In this document: piece by piece, positions 52,565-60,032 of the stretch
Layout of the letters: each line of letters begins with the position of its first letter
How positions within the stretch are numbered: the first letter of the stretch is position 1
The notes under the pieces: model-generated
The model's input: only the letters and a program-made list of their open reading frames with translations
Told to the model about the DNA's origin: nothing
Database searches by the model: none
DNA from: UBA1672 sp050633285
GTDB taxonomy: Bacteria; Pseudomonadota; Alphaproteobacteria; Micavibrionales; Micavibrionaceae
Reading direction: 5' to 3'
Assembly: GCA_050633285.1 (NCBI GenBank)
Contig: JBOEGG010000009.1
Coordinates: forward strand, 14,313 to 78,312
DNA length: 64,000 bases
Program-made: the position numbers and the translations under genes

Positions 52565-52925
52565 CCTGCCCCCCAATCACCGCAACACATCCCATTATTT
52601 CAACGATAGAAACACGTTTTTTATTATCAAACTTATCTAATATTTCTACGATTTCATATTCATGTACAGCCCTATCAATAACAGCGTTTAAATCGTCTTT
52701 TTTAGGATCAACGTATTTAAAAAAAGTAGAAATTGGCACTTTAAAAAACGTTGCAGCCGCTTCTATTTCAGAAATACCCATGACCTTTTTACCGTTTTCG
52801 TATTGTGCAATCTCATCCGCTCCCACTTTGAAGGCGTCCGCTACTTTTTTACGTTCATAACTTAAGTTTTCTCGTAAAATTTTTAACATCTCACCTGGAC
52901 GCTTATCACTTTTTTTAATGCTCAT
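52554..52925 (-). CDS. XRE-family regulator
   Basis: The 123-residue protein has an HTH (YERKKVADAFKVGADEIAQY) followed by KKVMGISEIEAAATFFKVPI, the alphaproteobacterial form of XRE with a C-terminal extension. The ATG at 52925 overlaps the stop of the small gene before it (ATGA), so they are coupled. A paralogue with the same layout lies at 53563-53991. Confidence 0.75.
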   Translation of the reverse strand: MSIKKSDKRPGEMLKILRENLSYERKKVADAFKVGADEIAQYENGKKVMGISEIEAAATFFKVPISTFFKYVDPKKDDLNAVIDRAVHEYEIVEILDKFDNKKRVSIVEIMGCVAVIGGQDGA

Positions 52926-53098
52926 AGCCAATTCCAGTCTCCACTTGCGTTTGCAAGGATAAGTAAGGGGCTTTGTAGCGTAAGTCTGGTCATACGCTCT
53001 TCAAAATCGCTTTTGGGTTTGTCTTCACCTTTTATTGGCTTTCTTTGCATCTCTCGATATGTTGAAAACTCTATGATATTTCCTCTTATGCTCGTCAT
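52922..53098 (-). CDS. Hypothetical 58-residue protein
   Basis: Starts MTSIRGNIIEFSTYREMQRK at 53098 with GAGG upstream, and ends LILANASGDWNWL. Its stop overlaps the XRE start by 4 bp, good evidence that it is translated. It is basic, then hydrophobic. No family recognised. Confidence 0.5.
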   Translation of the reverse strand: MTSIRGNIIEFSTYREMQRKPIKGEDKPKSDFEERMTRLTLQSPLLILANASGDWNWL

Positions 53099-53247
53099 TA
53101 CACCCTCTTCTGTTAAATCCTCAACCTATAATGTAAATATAAAACGTATTTATTAAATAATAATTATTTATTTTAAATTAATTGGAGATACATAAAAAGT
53201 CTCTCCTCGCTACCTTACATTGCCAGTTATAATCTTGAGGTAGGGCA

Positions 53248-53499
53248 ATGACAGATAAAGCCAACATCTGCGGTAAACGCATTAAAATTGCTAGAGTTTC
53301 AAAAGACATGGCGCAAATTGACCTATCTGCGGCTCTCAACATTGATTTTAATATCGACATTACACAAAATGGCATTTCTGATCTGGAGCGCGGGGAACGC
53401 AGCGTAAAAGATTTTGAAGTCATCGCGCTGGCCAAGGTTCTTGACGTTAATCCACTCTGGATTTTATTCGGAAATGATCTTCCTGAAGAATATAGATAG
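53248..53499 (+). CDS. XRE-family regulator, rightward
   Basis: An 83-residue, single-domain HTH protein (MTDKANICGKRIKIARVSKD, then QNGISDLERGERSVKDFEVI and DVNPLWILFG). GAGGTAGGG precedes the start. It diverges from the XRE cluster to its left and converges on another XRE gene, so the 52.4-54.2 kb stretch looks like a small control circuit. Confidence 0.75.
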   Translation: MTDKANICGKRIKIARVSKDMAQIDLSAALNIDFNIDITQNGISDLERGERSVKDFEVIALAKVLDVNPLWILFGNDLPEEYR

Positions 53500-53562
53500 A
53501 TCGCTTCGAATACACCTGTTAGCTCTAGAAGGCGGCGGCAAATTGTTAGTTTTTTCTCTGTA

Positions 53563-53991
53563 CTAATCATGGCAGATATTTCCCCTTTCTTTCAATAAAT
53601 CATATGTTTTTTTGCTCATATCCAAGAAATCAACTTGCTCATTTGCATTCAGGTCATGAAACATTCTAAAAAGCACTGCTTCTTGCTTCATCATTTCAAT
53701 TTTTTCTTCTATTTTAGGATCATCTAGATCATGTTTCCTGAAAAACGCGGCAATCGGCATAGAAAACAAGTCAGCGGCCATTTCAATCTTAGGCGCAGAC
53801 ATTCGGTTTTTACCGTTTTCATATTTTTGTACTTGCTGGAAACTAACGCCCAACTGTCCTGCCACCGTTTTTTGTGAAATTCCAAAATATTGCCGTAAGA
53901 TCAATAAAAATGTCCCGGAACGTGTATCACGCTCTTCAACAGGGGGCTTTGTTGCTCTGGAATTATGGCCGTAGCCGGGGTTATGCTGCAT
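53563..53991 (-). CDS. XRE-family regulator, alphaproteobacterial type
   Basis: The 142-residue protein has a disordered N-terminus (NPGYGHNSRATKPPVEERDT) and an HTH with the motif SFQQVQKYENGKNRMSAPKI, very typical of alphaproteobacterial XRE proteins. The ATG at 53991 has GGAGGAT upstream. The C-terminal helix region matches the paralogue at 52554-52925 in layout. Confidence 0.78.
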   Translation of the reverse strand: MQHNPGYGHNSRATKPPVEERDTRSGTFLLILRQYFGISQKTVAGQLGVSFQQVQKYENGKNRMSAPKIEMAADLFSMPIAAFFRKHDLDDPKIEEKIEMMKQEAVLFRMFHDLNANEQVDFLDMSKKTYDLLKERGNICHD

Positions 53992-53993
53992 AC

Positions 53994-54203
53994 TTATCCT
54001 CCTTCTCTTCCATGATATGTTGCGGTAAAACACGGGATTTGTTTCGCATCTTCCGGTGTGAGATGTTGTAGAACCTCTTCCCAGCATTCGCTGCGAGAAA
54101 TTTGTCCTGTTTCATAAGCATGCATTAGCCGTAAGAGCCTTATGACACTGCGAACAAACTCCATTTCTTCGGCAGATTCCGTGTGTTTATTCTCCTTCAC
54201 CAT
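53994..54203 (-). CDS. Hypothetical 69-residue protein
   Basis: Helical protein (HTESAEEMEFVRSVIRLLRL, then SRSECWEEVLQHLTPEDAKQ) ending 2 bp before the XRE start. The ATG at 54203 has GGAGGAGT upstream, and the gene before ends 2 bp earlier. It is part of one leftward operon from 54640 to 53563. No family recognised. Confidence 0.5.
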   Translation of the reverse strand: MVKENKHTESAEEMEFVRSVIRLLRLMHAYETGQISRSECWEEVLQHLTPEDAKQIPCFTATYHGREGG

Positions 54204-54205
54204 TT

Positions 54206-54640
54206 TCAATACTCCTCCCCGCACCATGCGATATTCGTTATGTTTGATACTGGCTGCACCAAGCCCAATTCGAGAAACAAATAGTCGCCAATACTGATAC
54301 CGTCATGATATATAATTTCAGCCTCCGCAACGCGTGGATCATAAGAAGGCACAGGATTTAGTAGGCGTACGTCTTTTCCACCTACAATATGTTGAATAGC
54401 TTTTGTAACCTGCTGCCCTAAGTCGCGTTCAAATGAACACGAGCCATTACGGTGCGGAATTTGATACCCACGAATTTTGATATTGATTTTAATACCCGGT
54501 TTGTCGGATCGTTCTACAAGCACTGCGTTTTGATCACTAATGCCCAAAACCTTTGCAACAACAGGAGGCGAGGAGGGGGGCTGGGCAAAAGCCGGCCACA
54601 CCATTGTTAAATAAAAAAGAAAAATCAGAACCGTTCGCAT
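54206..54640 (-). CDS. Exported SNase-like OB-fold protein
   Basis: The 144-residue protein has a signal peptide (FLFYLTMVWPAFAQ). The mature chain follows the SNase plan: VVAKVLGISDQNAVLVE, INIKIRGYQIPHRNGSCSFE, DLGQQVTKAI, then EIIYHDGISIGDYLFLELGL. Catalytic residues are not evident, so it may be inactive. It is the first gene of the leftward operon below the structured RNA region. Together with 49240-49761 the plasmid has two such proteins. Confidence 0.55.
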   Translation of the reverse strand: MRTVLIFLFYLTMVWPAFAQPPSSPPVVAKVLGISDQNAVLVERSDKPGIKINIKIRGYQIPHRNGSCSFERDLGQQVTKAIQHIVGGKDVRLLNPVPSYDPRVAEAEIIYHDGISIGDYLFLELGLVQPVSNITNIAWCGEEY

Positions 54641-54649
54641 AACCAAGCT

Positions 54650-55460
54650 CCAATAAAAACGGCCATCCAGCATTGCGACTGGTGGCCGGGGAGCCTCTCA
54701 CAGAACCTACCAATAGAGGTCACGCTTATTCGCCCATGTCCGAAGACATGACTTAGTTCGCGCCATCCCCGACCATAAGAAGTCGGGTTATTGGTAGTTT
54801 GGAATGTAAAACCATTCCGGGGAGTGAGAGAGTTTCCCCAGGTTGCAATCAACCTAAACGCAGCATAAAAAATGTCTTTCACTAAGTCCACAGTTCAAAA
54901 CTCCTAAAGCAATTCGACCACCACTGAAATCAATGGTGGCCGGGAGTGTTAAAGCTGCACTGTGACAACCGCAACGGTCTTTAACCGTAAGGTCTGGACA
55001 TCAGAAAGTAACCGGCTCAAAGAACCGAGAAACAATCACCGTTGCCCCCCGGCCTCATAAAAATGAGTTTCTTTGAACCGGGAGACTATTTAATGTCGTG
55101 TCTCACGACACACAATGCGGGCTTTAACAGGCCCGGAGCCGTTTTTTAATGTGTCGGCTCTTCACATTCTTAAACAAGTTATCGCAATAAGAATTAAAAT
55201 TCCGTAAAGCTACAACCTGAAACTTTATAAAATACTTACCCCCGTTTCACAAGCAAGCATACCTGTCAAACAGGTGATCGGGGCGTTCGCCAAAAAACCT
55301 CACAAAGAAGGTCACAATTTATTTCCTGAAAATGCCGGGGCATATCAGGTGTTGTATTCACCGTCACCCCGACCATAAGATCGGTTTGACTTTGTGATTA
55401 AGCAAAATGCAAGGGTTTGGCAAAGTTCCCTGTACCGCAATATGTGGCGACACACTTTAG
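54650..55460 (-). ncRNA. Candidate large structured RNA with three repeated modules
   Basis: No gene lies in 54641-55513. Three modules share one nested layout but differ in stem sequence. Outer stems: CTCTCAC/GTGAGAG (54695-54701, 54824-54830), GTTAAAGC/GCTTTAAC (54948-54955, 55121-55128) and GCCAAA/TTTGGC (55289-55294, 55416-55421). Inner stems: TACCAATA/TATTGGTA (54708-54715, 54789-54796), TCAAAGAA/TTCTTTGA (55017-55024, 55069-55076) and TCACAAAG/CTTTGTGA (55300-55307, 55390-55397). Minus-strand transcription is favoured by a C(UUCG)G hairpin at 54735-54750 and a terminator-like hairpin plus T5 at 54655-54688. A possible promoter is TTGCAA, 17 bp, GATTCT (55487 to 55459). Function unknown. 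Confidence 0.6.
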
Positions 55461-55513
55461 AATCTCAATTTCTGTAAAAAATTGCAAGCAAAAACAAAGG
55501 GAAGAGTAAATTT

Positions 55514-55955
55514 TTACGTGGGTCGCTGTGAAATAAGCTGTGTCACGGTTTGAATATTCTGCATCCAATCAACCGTTACGGTATTACGCCACGCAATCAA
55601 CTCATGGATTTTATTGTAATCATCCAAATTATTACGTGAAAAAATAGGTTCGTGATGTGCAATACGGTTACGAAGTTTTCTGATAACCAACACATCATTG
55701 TAAATTTGCGATCTTATTTGTGAAGTGCTTAATGTAGAAGGGGCATGGGGGAATGCTGTTTTTATATGCATATCCCACAGTCTTTTATCATGCCGTTTAG
55801 TAAATATTTTCTCCCAGAAAACAAATTTCAATTCAGCAACAACTTTACCCATCGTAGGATTTTTCATTGCGGCCACACTCTGTATATCTCGGGCAGGGCT
55901 ATAGCCTTTGGAAGGATCGGGTAATCTGCGAATAAAGCCCTCAATCCCTAAAAAC
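55514..55955 (-). pseudogene. 5'-truncated Abi-like HEPN gene, paralogue of 2631-3290
   Basis: The C-terminal two thirds align with the intact copy at 2.6 kb: GFIRRLPDPSKGYSPARDIQ, PTMGKVVAELKFVFWEK and the HEPN motif RNRIAHHEPIFSR are all kept. The frame can be followed up to about 55955, where the stop region of an IS6-family remnant begins, so the N-terminal 75 or so residues are missing. A shorter start at the internal ATG at 55876 is possible. The insertion probably broke the gene. Confidence 0.75.
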
Positions 55956-56215
55956 TTAGACGGACGCCAGGCGATAAAATTGCTCTGCTGGCGTTAAGTT
56001 TTGATCGATATATTTAGTGAAGTTTAATTGGTTCTTTTTAAGCATATCCATAAGTTCTATTTCTGCAATTGTTCTGGCCGCCGTGTGCATTTTTCTGAAC
56101 CCTCCCATAGGGCTGGTGATCCGTTTGATATAACGGTGATCTTGTTCAACGATATTATTGAGATACTTGGCTTGGCTCAGGATGAACTTACGCTTTCCTG
56201 TAATAAAGCCAGATC
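55956..56215 (-). mobile_element. IS6-family transposase remnant, C-terminal end with frameshift
   Basis: The minus strand encodes the typical IS6-family end: KYLNNIVEQDHRYIKRITSP, then GFRKMHTAARTIAEIELMDM and LTPAEQFYRLASV before a stop at 55956-55958. Upstream the frame is broken: RKFILSQ lies in another frame next to KYLNN near 56172, and the rest of the transposase is missing. It is dead and marks the junction between the RNA region/Abi fragment and the copper operon. Confidence 0.75.
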
Positions 56216-56293
56216 ACACACAATAAGATTGACTTTATTAAGCTGCATCAAAGCGGTCAGGAACATAGTGGAATATTTTCAGTCAGTCGCAAC

Positions 56294-56437
56294 ATGACGA
56301 ATGAACAAGCTGCCATGCGCACACATGATGCTATTTCAAAATTTCCTGATATCGCGAATACGCTTGTGCGCGTCAATAAAGGGGAGATGATCATAAATCG
56401 CCATGGAGAAGAACGAGAAACACGAATATATATTTAA
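56294..56437 (+). CDS. Short 47-residue open frame, possible gene remnant
   Basis: An ATG at 56294 opens MTNEQAAMRTHDAISKFPDI, then VRVNKGEMIINRHGEERETR, ending at 56437. It looks like real protein sequence, perhaps the tail of a larger gene cut by the IS6 element (the frame stays open upstream for a few codons). No family recognised. Confidence 0.35.
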   Translation: MTNEQAAMRTHDAISKFPDIANTLVRVNKGEMIINRHGEERETRIYI

Positions 56438-56488
56438 AAAATGAAACTTAATAGACTTTTAGGACGAAAAGAGTAATATGGACACGAT

Positions 56489-56875
56489 ATGAAAAAAGTA
56501 ACACTTGGATTATTGACATTTTTAACGTTTCTGCCTTCGTTGGTATGTTTCATGGCAGTTTGCCCTATGAAGTCAGCGCAAGCAGGTGAAACTGTGTCAT
56601 GCCATGACAAGATGAGTGACGATGGAAAGTCTGATATCGACAACCTTATGCTTGTTCAAGATTGCCTGGGTGTTGATTTCTTCCAACAAGACGTCAATCA
56701 AGATTTTTCACCAGACTTAACACTCACAGATATTGACTTTGTTTGGGCTGATCTAACTGTTACTCATAATATTGAGCCAAATGACATTCATTCCATTCGA
56801 GGGCCGCCGCCGATATTCAGGGCTCCCATCAATGGACAACCACTCTACCTCTCCACTCAAAGAATCCGTATATAG
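56489..56875 (+). CDS. Small exported protein upstream of the Cus operon
   Basis: The 128-residue protein has a signal peptide (LGLLTFLTFLPSLVCFMAVC, cleaved near SAQA). The mature chain is short, with one CHDK motif and DCLGVDFFQ. Such small secreted proteins with Met, His and Cys often precede copper or silver efflux operons in alphaproteobacteria. A metal role is inferred from place alone. Confidence 0.55.
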   Translation: MKKVTLGLLTFLTFLPSLVCFMAVCPMKSAQAGETVSCHDKMSDDGKSDIDNLMLVQDCLGVDFFQQDVNQDFSPDLTLTDIDFVWADLTVTHNIEPNDIHSIRGPPPIFRAPINGQPLYLSTQRIRI

Positions 56876-56893
56876 ACACTAACCTTTTCTAGT

Positions 56894-56920
56894 GTACCTG
56901 TTACTATTGGTAACAGGTAC
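56894..56920. promoter_or_regulatory. Perfect 11-bp palindrome before cusC
   Basis: GTACCTGTTAC and GTAACAGGTAC flank a 5-base gap, 51 bp upstream of the CusC-like start. No T-run follows. It could be the operator of a metal-responsive regulator or a terminator of the upstream gene. No such regulator gene is in the window. Confidence 0.5.
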
Positions 56921-56970
56921 TTGGCGTATATCGTGCGCTAATTCGCTGTTTACTACAGGAGGTTATACTA

Positions 56971-58215
56971 ATGCGGAAAATAGATTTTCAAACACACTTA
57001 TATGTAGCACTGTTCATTTTATTGAGCACAATGCCCTCAGCTAATGCCAACACATTTGACGAGTACGTCGAACGTTTAAGCCAGCATCCACAGATACAAA
57101 GTATTTTGGCCCAAAGCGACGCACTGAGTGCACAAGCGGCTGGCGAATTAGGGCTTCCTGATCCTGTCTTAAGCATAGGGGTTGATAATGTCCCAATCTC
57201 AGATCCGGCCTTTGACGAATTCTTACCTACGTCAAAAATCATAGGTATCAACCAAAAAATCCCTAATCCTATTTTGCTAAACGCAAAATCTGAACGTTTT
57301 GAACAAATATCAAAAAAATCTCTCCTGATGGCTGATTATATGAAAGCCAGAATGCGTTTTATGCTGACATCTCAATTGGCCGCTTATGAAAGCGCGAAAA
57401 CTCAAAAGAAATTAATTAAAAGCCAGCTTGATTTTTATTCAGAGCTTGAAAAAACGTTTGAAGGTCAAATTGAATCTGGTGGTTCGCAGTATCAAAGATT
57501 TTCCGAAATTGATGTAGAACGAGCAGAGGCGGAACGTAAGCTAAATGATTTAGATGCAAGAATATCAGCTATTAAAGCTGAATTCGTACGCTTGGTTGGT
57601 GACATTCCAAATATTGATTTGCCTAAGAACGTAGATGCCGAATGGGATAACAACCCAGGCAGTCTATATCCAGTTATGCTGGCCTCTGAAGATATAATAA
57701 TTGCTCAAAAAGATATTGGAATTGCCGATGCAGCTTTCTTACCAAATTTTGGTGTAAACGCTGTTTACAAACAGCGTGAAGACGGACGGAATAATAGATT
57801 TGATGGTGAGGACTGGTTTTCTCTGCAAGCGCAAATCACCATCCCGCTATGGGCCTCTAAAAACCAAAAGCCGAAGCTTGAGGCTGCAAAGAATAAGGAG
57901 AGAAGCGCAAAGTTCGCATATGACGATATTTTGCGTCAATGGACCGGACAAATGTCAGCATTGCAAAGTGCACGTGATGCAGCAGCAAAAAACATCAAAG
58001 TTCTACAAGACAAAGATTGGGCAATGAAAAAGAAGATCGATGCTGCGCAACGAAATTATGAAGCAGGCACTGAAAATCTAGATTCTGTTTTATTGGCAAA
58101 AATTGATCGCCTCAATATCCAAAGCCAACTTTCTATTGTCAAAGAGATGCATATCTCTAAATCAGCTGAATTCAATTCGCACATTATTGGTGCTTATCAG
58201 GAGAACTCAAAATGA
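56971..58215 (+). CDS. cusC: CusC/TolC-family outer-membrane efflux protein
   Basis: The 414-residue protein has a signal peptide (STMPSANA) and the long helical hairpins of TolC-type channels (GELGLPDPVLSIGVDNVPIS, then repeated Ala/Glu/Lys coils). AGGAGG stands before the ATG. It is the first gene of the cusCBA run and overlaps cusB by 4 bp. It would give the exit duct for metal ions. Confidence 0.82.
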   Translation: MRKIDFQTHLYVALFILLSTMPSANANTFDEYVERLSQHPQIQSILAQSDALSAQAAGELGLPDPVLSIGVDNVPISDPAFDEFLPTSKIIGINQKIPNPILLNAKSERFEQISKKSLLMADYMKARMRFMLTSQLAAYESAKTQKKLIKSQLDFYSELEKTFEGQIESGGSQYQRFSEIDVERAEAERKLNDLDARISAIKAEFVRLVGDIPNIDLPKNVDAEWDNNPGSLYPVMLASEDIIIAQKDIGIADAAFLPNFGVNAVYKQREDGRNNRFDGEDWFSLQAQITIPLWASKNQKPKLEAAKNKERSAKFAYDDILRQWTGQMSALQSARDAAAKNIKVLQDKDWAMKKKIDAAQRNYEAGTENLDSVLLAKIDRLNIQSQLSIVKEMHISKSAEFNSHIIGAYQENSK

Positions 58216-60032
58216 AATATTTATTACCTTTTATGATATTGGCGCTGTTTATTGTAACACCAGCCTTTGCTCAATCTCAAAAATTTACATGTCCAATGCA
58301 TCCTCATTATGTTGCGGATCGTCCGGGAACATGCCCTATCTGTGGCATGGATTTAGTGGAATTAGAAAATGACGATTCCCAGTCCACTATGGATGTTCCA
58401 GCTTTAGACAAACCCGCTGGTGAGAAAAAGATCTTATATTGGCAAGCGCCCATGGACCCAAATTATAAAAGCGATAAGCCAGGAAAATCTCCAATGGGTA
58501 TGGATCTTGTACCTATTTACGGAGAAGAAACAAAAACGGTGAGTGGCCGTACATCCGTTAGCATTGACCCTGAAACTATTCAAAACACGGGTATTCGTTC
58601 AGAGAAAGCCCAAATGGCCAGCTTCGGCACATTAGTAAGAAGTTATGGTGATGTCACAGAAAATATTAGACTACAATTTGATATATCTAGCCGCGTCGAA
58701 GGTTGGGTTGAGGGTCTCAACGTTAAAACTGTTGGTGATGTTGTAAAAACAGGAGATTTACTCTTCACTCTATATAGCCCTGCTCTAACTTCAGCACAAA
58801 AAGATTTGGTAAGCGCGCTAGAAACTGGTTATCAAGGCCGCATAAATTCTGCGACAAAACGCTTATTGTCCTTAGGAATGCAGCAGCGCGCAGTAGAAGA
58901 AATAAAAAAGAAGCGCAAAGCATTTGAGAATGTACCATTTTATGCTCAAGTTGATGGGCTTGTAAGTCATATCAACATTCGAGAAGGAACCTACACTAAA
59001 CCTGGAATGCGTTTGATAGCAGTTCAAAGCTATGAGAGCGTTTGGGTAGATGTCAGCATCGCGGAACAAGATATCCCTTTTGTGACTGCGGATACGAAAG
59101 TGAGTGTATCACTGCCAGCTTTAGGCATTAATAATCAAAACGCGAGCATTGATTATATTTATCCTACAATTGAACGTGCGACACGCACTGGACGCGTTCG
59201 ACTTGTTTTGGATAATGAAAAGGGAAAATTAAAACCTGGCGCATATGCAGATGTAGAGTTTGAAACAGATGTAGAGCGAAGACTTTCTATTCCAAGTGAC
59301 TCAATCCTTAAGAGCAAAGATGGCGATTATGTTGTTTTAGCGAGCGGCAAGGGGCGTTTTCAGCCAGTAAAAATTCTCGCTGGCCTGACTTATAAAGGCC
59401 GAACTGAAGTTTTAGAGGGAATTTCCGAAAACGATGAAGTTGTTGTAAGTGGTCAATTTATGATCGACTCTGAAAGTTCCTTGCGCGAGTCCTTTAAGAA
59501 AATGCAGCGCATGCAAACACCTCTTAATTTGCTTGAAGTGAGCGATGATCAGATGGCAATGATTGATCATTTGGTTGATGCTGCAATTTATCTCCAAAAA
59601 GAGCTTGCAGAAGGTGAAACCCCGCGGCCAAATATGATTATGCCGGCAATTACACTGGGTGATCATTTAATGCCGATTTTCAGAGGCACAAAACTTCAAT
59701 TTATTTTAGAAGATGCAGAAATAGCTCTCAAAAATACGAAGGAAAACGTCACGGATGAACAGTGGCGTACCAGCCTAAATAATCTAGTCGTGGCCCTCAA
59801 GCCTTGGCTTTTAGAAGGTCGCCCTCAGCATTACAAGGGCAAAGGCCTGCATTTATATATGGCGCATGGCATAGATAAATATTGGCTTCAAATTGAAGAC
59901 GCCCCCCAAAACCCATATGGGGAAGGGCATGACATGAAAGTCGATTGGCCAGATAAGACTGAAACAATCGCACCTGAAATGTCAAAAATGCCTAAAAACC
60001 AGAAAAATGGAGGGGCACATGCCAACCACTAA
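58212..60032 (+). CDS. cusB: CusB-like periplasmic adaptor with heavy-metal-binding domains
   Basis: The 606-residue protein has a signal peptide (LFIVTPAFAQ) and two N-terminal heavy-metal-binding modules: FTCPMHPHYVADRPGTCPIC (residues 24-43, intact Cys/Met/His) and APMDPNYKSDKPGKSPMGMD (about 76-95, Cys lost). An HlyD-type adaptor follows (RVEGWVEGLNVKTVGDVVKT). A long C-terminal region with HMBD-like ends is seen. It links CusA and CusC and may hand over Cu(I) or Ag(I). Confidence 0.88.
   Translation: MKYLLPFMILALFIVTPAFAQSQKFTCPMHPHYVADRPGTCPICGMDLVELENDDSQSTMDVPALDKPAGEKKILYWQAPMDPNYKSDKPGKSPMGMDLVPIYGEETKTVSGRTSVSIDPETIQNTGIRSEKAQMASFGTLVRSYGDVTENIRLQFDISSRVEGWVEGLNVKTVGDVVKTGDLLFTLYSPALTSAQKDLVSALETGYQGRINSATKRLLSLGMQQRAVEEIKKKRKAFENVPFYAQVDGLVSHINIREGTYTKPGMRLIAVQSYESVWVDVSIAEQDIPFVTADTKVSVSLPALGINNQNASIDYIYPTIERATRTGRVRLVLDNEKGKLKPGAYADVEFETDVERRLSIPSDSILKSKDGDYVVLASGKGRFQPVKILAGLTYKGRTEVLEGISENDEVVVSGQFMIDSESSLRESFKKMQRMQTPLNLLEVSDDQMAMIDHLVDAAIYLQKELAEGETPRPNMIMPAITLGDHLMPIFRGTKLQFILEDAEIALKNTKENVTDEQWRTSLNNLVVALKPWLLEGRPQHYKGKGLHLYMAHGIDKYWLQIEDAPQNPYGEGHDMKVDWPDKTETIAPEMSKMPKNQKNGGAHANH

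Noticed and set aside
54650..55460. Group II intron, integron attC array or degraded gene
   Set aside because: No reverse transcriptase or integrase, no domain V-like end, no cassette genes, and no long frame on either strand; the modules pair as nested long stems.
56028..56297. Rightward 89-residue open frame
   Set aside because: It is the reverse of the IS6-family transposase remnant, whose protein sequence on the minus strand is clearly recognisable.
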